From UBA10649 sp963749905 (GTDB lineage Bacteria > Actinomycetota > Actinomycetes > S36-B12): a DNA stretch of 64,000 bases. The notes under the pieces were generated by a model, which saw nothing but the letters and a program-made list of their open reading frames with translations, did no database searches and had not been told where the DNA came from. Every line of letters begins with the position of its first letter. The stretch's first letter is position 1. This document shows, one piece after another, positions 29,253 to 36,805 of this stretch. The stretch is taken from assembly GCA_963749905.1 (NCBI GenBank), contig CAVVOF010000004.1, positions 558,001-622,000 of the forward strand, read 5' to 3'. Both the position numbers and the translations under genes were made by a program.

Positions 29253-29867
29253 ATGAGAAGACTCGTAACGATGATGGCCGCGGTTGCGGTCGCCGCATCC
29301 GCAGCCCTGGCCGGCGCCACTGCCGCACATGCGGGGGTCAATCCCGCCTTCATCTCGGTGTATCCCGTCGGATCGGCATGCGTGGTTAGCGCCAACGCGG
29401 TGACAGGCAACCCGGGCAGTGTGTTCAGGCTCCTCGTCCACAATGACTGCCGCGTCACTTTCACCGACGCCAGTGCTGCGCCGGTGACGCCCGCTTTCAA
29501 GAGCGGCCTGTCAGGCGATGCCCTGCCCTTCACCATGACGTCGCTGGGTTCCGGTCCTATCGTCCTCGCAGGCATCGTGTACCTGCCCACCTCGTTCCTG
29601 TCTCCCGACGCGACTATCAGCGTCAGCGTGGTGGACACCCCGGTCACGACGCCGGCACCGACCATCCATGACGACATCCAGCAGGTGGGCGTGCCCGCGT
29701 CCGGCGACTGCGCCGACGTCGACCCATCCGTCGGCCACTACCCCGGCGCACCCATCGGCGGCTGGAGCAAGTCCTGGGCCCAGTGGATCAACGACGGCAA
29801 GGGCGGCGAGGTCTGCACGCGCGAGCTCGAGGAGCTCGGCACCGGCGAGATCATCCTCATCGGCTGA
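29253..29867 (+). CDS. Secreted protein of unknown function
   Basis: 204 residues with a clear Sec signal peptide (about 27 residues ending TAAHA), then a small beta-rich-looking domain, a Thr/Pro linker, and a C-terminal part with cysteines in SGDCADVD and GEVCTREL and the tryptophan-rich GGWSKSWAQW. The C-terminal block looks like a small disulfide-linked module, but I cannot name it. ATG preceded by GTGGAGA. A strong terminator follows within 20 bases of the stop. Monocistronic. Confidence 0.82.
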   Translation: MRRLVTMMAAVAVAASAALAGATAAHAGVNPAFISVYPVGSACVVSANAVTGNPGSVFRLLVHNDCRVTFTDASAAPVTPAFKSGLSGDALPFTMTSLGSGPIVLAGIVYLPTSFLSPDATISVSVVDTPVTTPAPTIHDDIQQVGVPASGDCADVDPSVGHYPGAPIGGWSKSWAQWINDGKGGEVCTRELEELGTGEIILIG

Positions 29868-29885
29868 CGTCCGCACACGCACAAG

Positions 29886-29917
29886 AGAAGGGCCCGGGAG
29901 CGATCCCGGGCCCTTCT
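29886..29917. terminator. Strong GC hairpin terminator between secreted gene and tRNA-Ala
   Basis: Fourteen-bp inverted repeat AGAAGGGCCCGGGA / TCCCGGGCCCTTCT with loop GCGA. It starts 18 bases after the stop at 29867 and lies nine bases from the 3' end of the convergent tRNA-Ala, so it probably ends both transcripts. Confidence 0.85.
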
Positions 29918-29925
29918 GCATGAGG

Positions 29926-29998
29926 TGGAGCTGAGGGGACTCGAACCCCTGACCCCCTCGTTGCGAACGAGGTGCGCTACCAGCTGCGCTACAGCCCC
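29926..29998 (-). tRNA. tRNA-Ala (anticodon CGC)
   Basis: 73-nt cloverleaf on the minus strand. Acceptor arm GGGGCTG pairs with CAGCTCC and contains the G3:U70 wobble pair that marks alanine tRNAs. The anticodon stem CCTCG/CGAGG encloses TTCGCAA (anticodon CGC), and the T arm has GGTTCGAGTCC. Discriminator A; the terminal CCA is not encoded. Confidence 0.96.
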
Positions 29999-30080
29999 TT
30001 GGGTGATCGTCGAAGGGACGAACACTGCCCGCACAGGGTAGCAACTGTCGCCGAGGCGGCAGAAACGGGACGGTGACGAC

Positions 30081-30953
30081 CTACTCGTTGACCGCGCGAC
30101 GCTCGTCGTAGTCGGCTCGCACGGCCGGGATCTCCGCCGTGGCCGCGCCGTAGTCGATGTCCTCGCGCGCGGTGAGTGGCGCGGACGCGGGCCGGGACCG
30201 CATCGCCCGAGCCGTCTCGACCATCGCCTCGCCGGTCCATTCCCCCGGATGCGCCTTGTCGATCGGCCGCGGCACCGCCGACGCCCGGGGGGCGTTGACG
30301 TACGTCGGCAGCGTCGACGGCACGGCCTCCCATGAGTTCTCGTCGTCGTCCCAGGCGTTCCAGTTCTCCCAGTCGTCCTCCGCTGCGGACGGCGCTGAGG
30401 TGACCCGCTCGGAGCGCTCCGGCCGGGCGGCCGGCTCCGAACGCCGACGGGGCTGAGCGGACGAGCGGTGGGAGGCGGTCATCGCCGCCGCGATCACGAA
30501 GGCGACGACCGGGATAGCCGCCACGATCGGGGCCCATCGCGGGAGGACGCCCAGCACCGCGAGCAGCAGCGACACCACCAGCAGGACGGTGAGCGCCCCG
30601 AGGACGACGGCCCTCCGCGTGGCGGCTGCCTGGCGCACCAGTTCGCGCTCGTAGGACGGATCGAGGCCCTCCGCGGGCCGGTCAGCGGTCGGTCGCACCA
30701 TGCGTACCTCACTGTGGGGTTCGCGCCGCGGGCCGGTCGGCCGCTCGAGGCGCTGAGTCTCCATGAAGCTGGCGTCGAGGCCGTAGCCGTCGGACGCATA
30801 GCGAACCTGCCCCGGATTGCCCAAGGACTTCATCGCCGACGAGAAACGCGCGGTGGATCGAACCTCGCTGATGTGATCGTGACGTCGAAGCCAGATCGGG
30901 ATGAGGACGGCAGCCCACAAGCCGATGATCACGACGTAGATCAGGCCCGTCAC
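30081..30953 (-). CDS. Divisome protein SepX/GlpR
   Basis: 290-residue membrane protein. An N-terminal helix (MTGLIYVVIIGLWAAVLIPI) is followed at once by WLRRHDHISEVRSTARFSSAMKSL, the signature of SepX of Streptomyces and GlpR of corynebacteria. Two further helices lie at about 113 to 155, and a charged C-terminal tail ends the protein. The family acts in cell division; in Corynebacterium GlpR is the receptor for the gephyrin-like protein Glp. Start at 30953. The usual moeA/glp neighbour is absent. Confidence 0.85.
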   Translation of the reverse strand: MTGLIYVVIIGLWAAVLIPIWLRRHDHISEVRSTARFSSAMKSLGNPGQVRYASDGYGLDASFMETQRLERPTGPRREPHSEVRMVRPTADRPAEGLDPSYERELVRQAAATRRAVVLGALTVLLVVSLLLAVLGVLPRWAPIVAAIPVVAFVIAAAMTASHRSSAQPRRRSEPAARPERSERVTSAPSAAEDDWENWNAWDDDENSWEAVPSTLPTYVNAPRASAVPRPIDKAHPGEWTGEAMVETARAMRSRPASAPLTAREDIDYGAATAEIPAVRADYDERRAVNE

Positions 30954-31056
30954 GGGACCCCACGCTAGGACGTGCGGCCTCGTAGCCCCGGCAGGCGAGC
31001 CACGAGCGCTCGGCGTGTCGCGGAATTCACGGACTCAGAACCGCAAACGCGGTGGA

Positions 31057-31671
31057 TCAGGCCCGGCCGGTGCGCTCGAGGTAGCTTCTCAGCACTCCGT
31101 TCGGGAAGTCGCCGGCCATCGCCACGTAGGAGACGTGGTCGCGCCAGTCGCCGTCGATGTGCAGGTAGGCGCGTCGCTCCCCCTCGTAGGCCAGGCCGAG
31201 CTTCTCGACGACCCTGATCGACGCGGCGTTCTCGGGCCGGATGTTGATCTCGATCCGGTGCAGCCGCTCCTCGTCGAAGCAGAAGTCGCAGGCCATGGCC
31301 ACCGCCGTCGGCGTGATCCCGCGGCCGGCCACGGCGCTGTCGATCCAGTACCCCACGTAGGCGCTGCGAAGCGAGCCCCAGGCGATGCCGCCGACGGTCA
31401 GCTGACCCACCAACGAGCCCTGGTACGTGATCGCCCAGGGCAGCGTCCGGCCCTCACGTGCCTCGCGCTTGAGCCGACGCACCATCATCCCGAAGGTCGG
31501 AAGGGTGTCGCCGTGGACGACGGCCTCCGGGGGCAGGGTCGCCTCCCATGGGTTCAGCCAGGCGACGTTGCGCTGCCGCACCTCGCGCCAGCGACGCGCG
31601 TCTGACTGCCGCAGTGGTCGCAGGCCGATATCACCGTGGGCCAGCGTGACCGGCCATCGGTGCCCACTCAC
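31057..31671 (-). CDS. GNAT N-acetyltransferase, RimJ-like
   Basis: 204-residue GNAT enzyme of the RimJ/RimL group, which acetylates protein N-termini or small amines with acetyl-CoA. Visible are IGLRPLRQSDARRW at the start, YVGYWIDSAVAGRGITPTAV (the acetyl-CoA pyrophosphate loop is AGRGIT) and INIRPENAASIRVVEKLG. The GTG start overlaps the galU stop by four bases. The same neighbours occur in mycobacteria (Rv0993 to Rv0996). Substrate unproven. Confidence 0.9.
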   Translation of the reverse strand: MSGHRWPVTLAHGDIGLRPLRQSDARRWREVRQRNVAWLNPWEATLPPEAVVHGDTLPTFGMMVRRLKREAREGRTLPWAITYQGSLVGQLTVGGIAWGSLRSAYVGYWIDSAVAGRGITPTAVAMACDFCFDEERLHRIEINIRPENAASIRVVEKLGLAYEGERRAYLHIDGDWRDHVSYVAMAGDFPNGVLRSYLERTGRA

Positions 31672-32561
31672 GAACGGCCGACGAACTCGACCAGCCAGTC
31701 CCGCAGGTCCGGGCCGATGTCGTCGCGCTCGACGGCCAGGGTGATGACCGCCTGCAGGTAGGAGAGCCGATCGCCGGTGTCGTAGCGGCGGCCGTGGAAG
31801 ACGAGACCGTGGACGCCGCCGCCCGCCTCGCGCGGCATGCCGGCGAGCGTGCGAAGGGCGTCGGTCAGCTGGATCTCGCCGCCGCGACCCGGCGGGGTAT
31901 CCCGCAGCACCGCGAAGACCGCGGGGTCGAGCACGTAGCGGCCGATGACGGCGAGATCGGACGGCGCGTCAGCGACGTCGGGCTTCTCGATCAGGTCGGT
32001 GACCGTCAGCACATCGGCCTCGGCAGTGGGTGCCACCGCCGGGCAGCCGTACAGGGAGATGGTCTCCTGTGGCACGCGCATGAGGCAGATGACCGACCCA
32101 CCGAAGCGCTCCCGCACCGCGGCCATCGCGTCCAGCACGGGATCGCGCGGATCGATCAGGTCGTCGCCGAGCAGGACGGCGAACGGCTCGCTCCCCACGT
32201 GCGACTCGGCCATCAGGACGGCGTGACCGAGTCCGAGCGGATCGCCCTGACGGACGTAGTGGATGCGCGCGAGGTCGGTAGATGCCGTGACCGCGGCCAG
32301 CCGTTCGTGGTCGCCCTTCATCTCGAGGACGTGCTCCAGCTCGAGGTTGCGGTCGAAGTGGTCCTCCAGCGGTCGCTTGCTGCGTCCGGTGATGAAGAGG
32401 ACGTCGTCGAGCCCGGCGGCCACGGCCTCCTCGACCACGTACTGGATGGCCGGCTTGTCGACGACGGGCAGCATCTCCTTGGGGGTGGCCTTGGTGGCCG
32501 GCAGGAACCGGGTCCCCAGTCCCGCGGCGGGGATGACGGCCTTGCGGACGACGCTGCTCAT
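31668..32561 (-). CDS. galU: UTP-glucose-1-phosphate uridylyltransferase
   Basis: Makes UDP-glucose for envelope polysaccharides and trehalose. 297 residues with the nucleotidyltransferase motif AAGLGTRFLPATKATPKEML (about 13 to 32), VVDKPAIQYVVEEA, the metal-site LLGDDLID and a late FHGRRYDTGDRLSY. ATG at 32561. The divergent 5-formyltetrahydrofolate cyclo-ligase gene starts 59 bases away. Coupled to rimJ by GTGA. Confidence 0.95.
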   Translation of the reverse strand: MSSVVRKAVIPAAGLGTRFLPATKATPKEMLPVVDKPAIQYVVEEAVAAGLDDVLFITGRSKRPLEDHFDRNLELEHVLEMKGDHERLAAVTASTDLARIHYVRQGDPLGLGHAVLMAESHVGSEPFAVLLGDDLIDPRDPVLDAMAAVRERFGGSVICLMRVPQETISLYGCPAVAPTAEADVLTVTDLIEKPDVADAPSDLAVIGRYVLDPAVFAVLRDTPPGRGGEIQLTDALRTLAGMPREAGGGVHGLVFHGRRYDTGDRLSYLQAVITLAVERDDIGPDLRDWLVEFVGRS

Positions 32562-32620
32562 GGCCCCGACCCTAGAGGAATCGCAAGACCGTGGCGCTCC
32601 AACCGGAACGGTGGGGCAGC

Positions 32621-33226
32621 ATGGCTCCCGTGCCCCCTGACCCCGCCAAGCAGGAAGCCCGGCGCCACGTTCGTCAGCGCCGTGATGCCCGCAGCCGTGC
32701 GGAACGCCAGGACGCCGCACGCGCGCTCGCGGCCCGCGTCGGCGAGCTCCTCGACGAGTACGCCGGGACCGGCCCAGTGGTGGTGGCCGGCTACCTGTCG
32801 CTGCCGGCCGAGCCGAGCCTGGACATCGCCCTCGCCCAGGCGCGCGAGAGGGGGCACGCCGTCTGGGTGCCCCGAATCGTCGCCCCGGACCTCGAGTGGG
32901 TGCCGCTCCCATCCGAACCCGAACTGGTGCCCGGTCCGCTCGGCATCCGCGAGCCCACCGGGTCGTCCGTGCCGTCGACCGCCTGGCGCGAGATGTCCCT
33001 TCTGCTGCTGCCCGGTCTCAGCGCGGACGCCGACGGGAACCGGCTGGGGCAGGGCGGCGGGTTCTACGACCGGTTCCTGGCCGACCTGCCGGACTACGCC
33101 GTCGGCGGTCCCCTGCGGGCCGTCGTCCTGTTCGACGACGAGCTGGTGGACGCCGTGCCGCACGAGCCGCACGACCAGCCCGTCGACGCGGTGGTCACCC
33201 CGAGCCGGGTCGTCAGGCTCCGGTGA
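32621..33226 (+). CDS. 5-formyltetrahydrofolate cyclo-ligase
   Basis: Converts 5-formyl-THF to 5,10-methenyl-THF with ATP. The 201-residue protein has KQEARRHVRQRRDARS at the start, GYLSLPAEPSLD, and the C-terminal signature LLLPGLSADADGNRLGQGGGFYDRFL. The ATG at 32621 is chosen; upstream codons to 32591 are also open. Its 3' end overlaps the convergent crcB gene by 14 bases. Confidence 0.93.
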   Translation: MAPVPPDPAKQEARRHVRQRRDARSRAERQDAARALAARVGELLDEYAGTGPVVVAGYLSLPAEPSLDIALAQARERGHAVWVPRIVAPDLEWVPLPSEPELVPGPLGIREPTGSSVPSTAWREMSLLLLPGLSADADGNRLGQGGGFYDRFLADLPDYAVGGPLRAVVLFDDELVDAVPHEPHDQPVDAVVTPSRVVRLR

Positions 33227-33590
33227 TCGCGCCGGCCGCGAGGTAGGCGAGCAGGAAGAGCCCGACGCTCACGACGAACAGCAGGAAGAGGGCGGCCCAG
33301 TAGTCCAGCCGTCGGACCGGCCACAGCCGATCGACCTCCCAGGCGTAGCCGGAGAACGTCGTGAAGGCCCCGCAGATGCCGGTCAGCAGCAGGATGCGGA
33401 CGGGGCCGTCGGTGGTGGACACGATGGCGCCGGCAGCAGCGCTGCCTAGGCCGTTGACGACCAGCAGTCCCCACGGCAGTTCGCCCAGGAACGAGGTGTT
33501 CGCCGTCGCTGCAGTCACGTACCGATCGACGAGATACCGCAGCGGTGCCCCGATGGCTCCGCCGATGAGCACGGCGAGGACGGCGGTCAT
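33213..33590 (-). CDS. crcB: Fluoride channel CrcB/Fluc, subunit A
   Basis: 125-residue, four-helix dual-topology membrane protein that exports fluoride as an antiparallel dimer. It shows GGAIGAPLRYLVDRYV, the pore Asn in LLVVNGLGSAAAG, and GICGAFTTFSGYAWE. The ATG overlaps the stop of the second crcB gene (ATGA). Two adjacent, slightly different copies usually mean a heterodimer with fixed orientations. Confidence 0.93.
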   Translation of the reverse strand: MTAVLAVLIGGAIGAPLRYLVDRYVTAATANTSFLGELPWGLLVVNGLGSAAAGAIVSTTDGPVRILLLTGICGAFTTFSGYAWEVDRLWPVRRLDYWAALFLLFVVSVGLFLLAYLAAGAITGA

Positions 33591-33964
33591 GGCTGCCGTG
33601 CCGTCATGAGCCGGACCGCGAGGCGAACGGCGAGCAGCCCGAAGATCAGGGTGGCGGCGAAGTAGGCAATGCCCTGCAGCGCCCGCCCGCCGTCGATCAG
33701 CAGGCCGGTCTCGAGGGCGAGGGCGGAGACGGTGGTGAAGCCGCCGAGTACGCCGGTGATCAGGAACGGGCGCAGCCACGCCGGGCCGGCGGCCACGCGG
33801 GAGGAAGAGGCGGCCAGGCCGATGGCGAAGGCTCCGGCGATGTTGACGAGGAAGGTGGCCCACGGCCACCAGCCGGCGTCGGCGTTGCCCATGGCCTCGG
33901 CGATCCCGAACCGCCCGAGCGAGCCGAGCGCGCCCCCGAGGGCGACGGCGAGCAGCACGGGCAC
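33587..33964 (-). CDS. crcB: Fluoride channel CrcB/Fluc, subunit B
   Basis: Second Fluc subunit, also 125 residues when started at the GTG at 33964 (a longer frame to 34036 is open but would add a non-family leader). Motifs GGALGSLGRFGIAEAM, FLVNIAGAFAIG and GVLGGFTTVSALALE match the family. Expressed first in the pair. No fluoride riboswitch fold was recognised before it; the upstream region is shared with the CIRCE-controlled gene. Confidence 0.9.
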   Translation of the reverse strand: MPVLLAVALGGALGSLGRFGIAEAMGNADAGWWPWATFLVNIAGAFAIGLAASSSRVAAGPAWLRPFLITGVLGGFTTVSALALETGLLIDGGRALQGIAYFAATLIFGLLAVRLAVRLMTARQP

Positions 33965-34036
33965 GGGGGAACCGTACGCCGAACCGTCACTACCGGAGCG
34001 CTGGGAGTTTGCGTGCGGCGTGTGGAGCGGGCACAC

Positions 34037-34063
34037 TTAGCACTCTGATCGGTTGAGTGCCAG
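34037..34063 (+). promoter_or_regulatory. CIRCE element (HrcA operator)
   Basis: TTAGCACTC-N9-GAGTGCCAG, against the CIRCE consensus TTAGCACTC-N9-GAGTGCTAA. The left arm is exact, the right arm has two mismatches, and the nine-base spacer is right. It ends 34 bases before the GTG of the FmdB-type gene. HrcA binds CIRCE to repress heat-shock genes. Confidence 0.85.
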
Positions 34064-34097
34064 CACCGCCGACAGCGTCCCGGACTTCGGAGGATCC

Positions 34098-34415
34098 GTG
34101 CCCACCTACGAGTACGCCTGCTCGACCTGCGAGACCACCCACGAGGTGCAGCAGAAGATGAGCGATCCGACCCTCACCGAATGCCCGGCCTGCGGTCAGC
34201 CGACCCTGCGCAAGCTGTTCTCCGGGGTGGGCGTCCACTTCAAGGGCTCCGGCTTCTACCGGACGGACTCCCGCGAGGCCGCCAAGTCCAAGAGCAGCGC
34301 GTCGTCGACGACCTCGTCGTCCAGCAAGGACTCCGGCAGCTCCTCGTCGTCTACCGGTTCGAGCAGTCCTAGCAGCTCAACCACTTCGAGCGGATCCAGC
34401 AGCTCGAGCTCCTGA
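34098..34415 (+). CDS. FmdB-family zinc-ribbon protein, Ruc-like chaperone candidate
   Basis: 105 residues: an N-terminal zinc ribbon with CSTC and CPAC (PTYEYACSTCETTH ... TECPACG), the conserved KLFSGVGVHFKGSGFYRTD, and a long tail almost wholly of Ser with some Lys, Thr and Gly, likely disordered. Start GTG at 34098 with GGAGG six bases upstream. The M. tuberculosis relative Rv0991c (Ruc) is a small zinc-binding, redox-regulated chaperone with an unstructured C-terminus; architecture and the CIRCE box fit that role here. The chaperone activity is inference. Confidence 0.87.
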   Translation: MPTYEYACSTCETTHEVQQKMSDPTLTECPACGQPTLRKLFSGVGVHFKGSGFYRTDSREAAKSKSSASSTTSSSSKDSGSSSSSTGSSSPSSSTTSSGSSSSSS

Positions 34416-34482
34416 TCCCTGGGCTCCGCCGACCTGTGGACAGCCGGTCGACGATCGCCGGCGAGTGACCTAGCGTCCGGAC

Positions 34483-34935
34483 ATGCCTGCCCGGACGACC
34501 CGCCGCACTCATCCTCGACGCTGGCTGCGACGCCACCGCCGTCCGCTCGCCGCCGCGGCGGCCGGGCTGGCCAGCGTCACCGCGATCATCGCCCTTCGGG
34601 GCGGCCCGCCTCCGACCTCGACGGATGCCGCACCCGCGACCGCGCGTGCGGAGCAGACCCTGGTGCCCGTGACCCTGTCCGTGCCCGGCGTCGCCGGCGC
34701 CCTCCGGCCGGGTGACGTCGTCGACCTGGTGGCGATCGCCGATGACGGCTCCGGCCGGGTCGTGGCCTCAGGCGCCCGGGTGGTCGGCCGACCCGGCAGC
34801 ACGACCCTCATCTCCGGCTCCGCCGGTTCGGCGATCCTGATGGCGGTGCCGCCGGAGGACGCCATCTCGTTGGCTGCCACAGCGGCGGCGGGCACCCTCA
34901 CCGCGGTCATCCGAGAGCAGGCCGCGACCGGGTAG
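34483..34935 (+). CDS. Membrane-anchored SAF-domain protein (CpaB/RcpC-like)
   Basis: 150 residues: Arg-rich N-terminus, one membrane helix (LAAAAAGLASVTAIIAL, about 22 to 38), then an outer domain with VPVTLSVPGVAGALRPGDVVDLVAI, which resembles the SAF domain of the pilus protein CpaB. No pilus genes are nearby, so a pilus role is not supported. Weak similarity only; function unknown. 43 bases upstream of mscL. Confidence 0.72.
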   Translation: MPARTTRRTHPRRWLRRHRRPLAAAAAGLASVTAIIALRGGPPPTSTDAAPATARAEQTLVPVTLSVPGVAGALRPGDVVDLVAIADDGSGRVVASGARVVGRPGSTTLISGSAGSAILMAVPPEDAISLAATAAAGTLTAVIREQAATG

Positions 34936-34978
34936 ATTCCCTCCCGTCGTCCACCCCACCACTCATCAAGGAGCGATC

Positions 34979-35371
34979 ATGCTCAAGGGCTTCAAGGAGT
35001 TCGCCCTCCGCGGCAACTTCATCGACCTCGCGGTCGCCGTCGTCGTCGGCGCCGCCGTCGCCGCGCTCATCGCGTCCATCTCCGAGGGCCTGATCCTGCC
35101 GATCGTCGGCATCTTCCTCGGTGGCGGAGTCGACGCCGGCCAGTTCGAGATCAACGGCCAGATCATCGACGTCTCACTGATGATCAATGCCCTCATCGTC
35201 TTCATCATCACGATGGCGGTGATCTACTTCGCCTTCGTCCTGCCGATGAACAAGCTCCGCGCCTCGTTCGGCGAGAAGGCGGTCGACGCCACGCCCGCCG
35301 ACATCGCGCTGCTCACCGAGATCCGCGACCTGCTGAAGGCCCAGCAGGGCGAATCGCCCCCTCAGTCCTGA
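34979..35371 (+). CDS. mscL: Large-conductance mechanosensitive channel
   Basis: Pentameric pore that opens under membrane tension and releases solutes during osmotic downshock. 130 residues: N-terminal amphipathic helix MLKGFKEFALRGNFIDLAVA, pore helix VVVGAAVAALIASI, second helix ALIVFIITMAVIYFAFV, and a charged C-terminal bundle (LLTEIRDLLK). ATG preceded by AAGGAG. Confidence 0.96.
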   Translation: MLKGFKEFALRGNFIDLAVAVVVGAAVAALIASISEGLILPIVGIFLGGGVDAGQFEINGQIIDVSLMINALIVFIITMAVIYFAFVLPMNKLRASFGEKAVDATPADIALLTEIRDLLKAQQGESPPQS

Positions 35372-35385
35372 GCAGGCGACGCTGG

Positions 35386-36771
35386 TCAGCTGCCGTGGTG
35401 GGGCGGCACGTCGGCCAGCAGTCGCGCCTCGGTGCTCCCGAACCCGCCGAGCTCGTCGGACGTCACCTCGGGCAGCAACGCACCGTCGGCGGCGGTCTCC
35501 CCGGCGGGCCGGGTCGACCCGGCCTCGCTCAGCGCGCCGTCCAGCGCGGAGGCCAGGCCCTGGAGGTCGTCCCGCGTGACCACGAACGGCGGCGAGATCT
35601 GCACCGAGCCATCGGCCAGCGCGCGTGTCAGCACACCGCGCGCACGCAGGCCGGCGAGCACGCTTCCCATGGCGGTCGGCTCCTCGGCGAGCAGCGCCGG
35701 CTCCAGGGTCACCGCCCCAAGCAGCCCGAATCCCGCCCGGGTCTCCGCTACCCAGGCGTGCCGCCGCAGCGGCACCAGCGCGGCCGCCAGCGTCAGCTCG
35801 AGCGACCGGACCTGAGCCACCAGCTCCTCGCGCTCGATGATGTCGAGGTTGGCCATCGCGGCCGCCGCTGCGCTCGCGTGGCCTGAGTACGTGTAGCCGT
35901 GCCGCCACAGCAGGCCCGGCGTCTCCCAGAACGGACGGGCCACCTCGGCGCCGACGAACACCGCGCCCATCGGCAGGTACCCGGAGGTCAGGCCCTTCGC
36001 GGTCAGCACGAGATCGGGATCCAGTCCCTCGGAAGCGAACATCCGGCCGGTCCGTCCGTAGCCGGTGATCACCTCGTCGGCGACGAAGAGCACCCCCCGG
36101 TCACGGCACACCTCCCGGACCGCTTCGAGGTAGCCGGCCGGCGGCGGATAGACGCCGCCCGCGCCGATCACCGGCTCGCAGAAGAACGCGGCGACGCGAC
36201 TCGCGCCGACGCGGTCGATGGTCTCGGCCAGCGCCTCCGGGTCGTCCCACGGCACGTTGACCACGTCCGCGTCGAGCGGACCGTGGCCGACTCGGTTCGC
36301 CGGAATGCCTGCGAGCGAGGTGCCCGCCAGGTGCATCCCGTGGTACGAGCGCTCCCGGGTGACGACGGTGGTGCGCTGCGGCTGTCCGACGAGGTCCCAG
36401 TAGCGGCGCACGAGCTTGACGGCCGTGTCGACGGCGTCGCTGCCGCCGCTGGTGAAGAAGACCTTGGCCCCAGCCATCGGCGCCATCGCCGAGAGCCGGT
36501 CTGCGAGATCCAGCGTTGGGCGGGTGGCCAGGTCGCCGAAGTTGGAGTACGCGGCGATGTCGGACATCTGCCGCCGCACCGCGTCGCCGATCTCCTCGCG
36601 GCCGTGGCCGACGTTGCAGTACCAGAGGCCAGCCGTCGCGTCGAGATAGTCCCGGCCGTGCTCATCGGTGACGTGCGCACCGTGCCCGGAGGCGATGACC
36701 AGATCGTGTCCGGCGACCGCCGACATGTCGGCGAACGGGTGCCAGAAGGCGGAGGCGTGGCCTGAGGGCAT
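35386..36771 (-). CDS. Class III omega-aminotransferase (PLP)
   Basis: 461-residue PLP enzyme that moves an amino group between an omega-amine or beta-amino acid and a keto acid. Shows WHPFADM near the start, FTSGGSDAVDTAVKLVRRY, SYHGMH, the Asp of LFVADEVITGYGRTG and the Schiff-base lysine in LVLTAKGLTSGYLPMGA. The C-terminus has an unusual extension of some 40 residues (ETAADGALLPEVTS...). Convergent with mscL. Exact amine substrate unknown. Confidence 0.9.
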   Translation of the reverse strand: MPSGHASAFWHPFADMSAVAGHDLVIASGHGAHVTDEHGRDYLDATAGLWYCNVGHGREEIGDAVRRQMSDIAAYSNFGDLATRPTLDLADRLSAMAPMAGAKVFFTSGGSDAVDTAVKLVRRYWDLVGQPQRTTVVTRERSYHGMHLAGTSLAGIPANRVGHGPLDADVVNVPWDDPEALAETIDRVGASRVAAFFCEPVIGAGGVYPPPAGYLEAVREVCRDRGVLFVADEVITGYGRTGRMFASEGLDPDLVLTAKGLTSGYLPMGAVFVGAEVARPFWETPGLLWRHGYTYSGHASAAAAAMANLDIIEREELVAQVRSLELTLAAALVPLRRHAWVAETRAGFGLLGAVTLEPALLAEEPTAMGSVLAGLRARGVLTRALADGSVQISPPFVVTRDDLQGLASALDGALSEAGSTRPAGETAADGALLPEVTSDELGGFGSTEARLLADVPPHHGS

Positions 36772-36805
36772 GGCGGCACTCTAGGGGGCCGGTAGCGTCG
36801 GCTCC

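Noticed and set aside
33965..34036. Fluoride riboswitch before the crcB pair
   Set aside because: Too short a region, no recognisable pseudoknot sequence, and the region is occupied by the CIRCE-controlled promoter.
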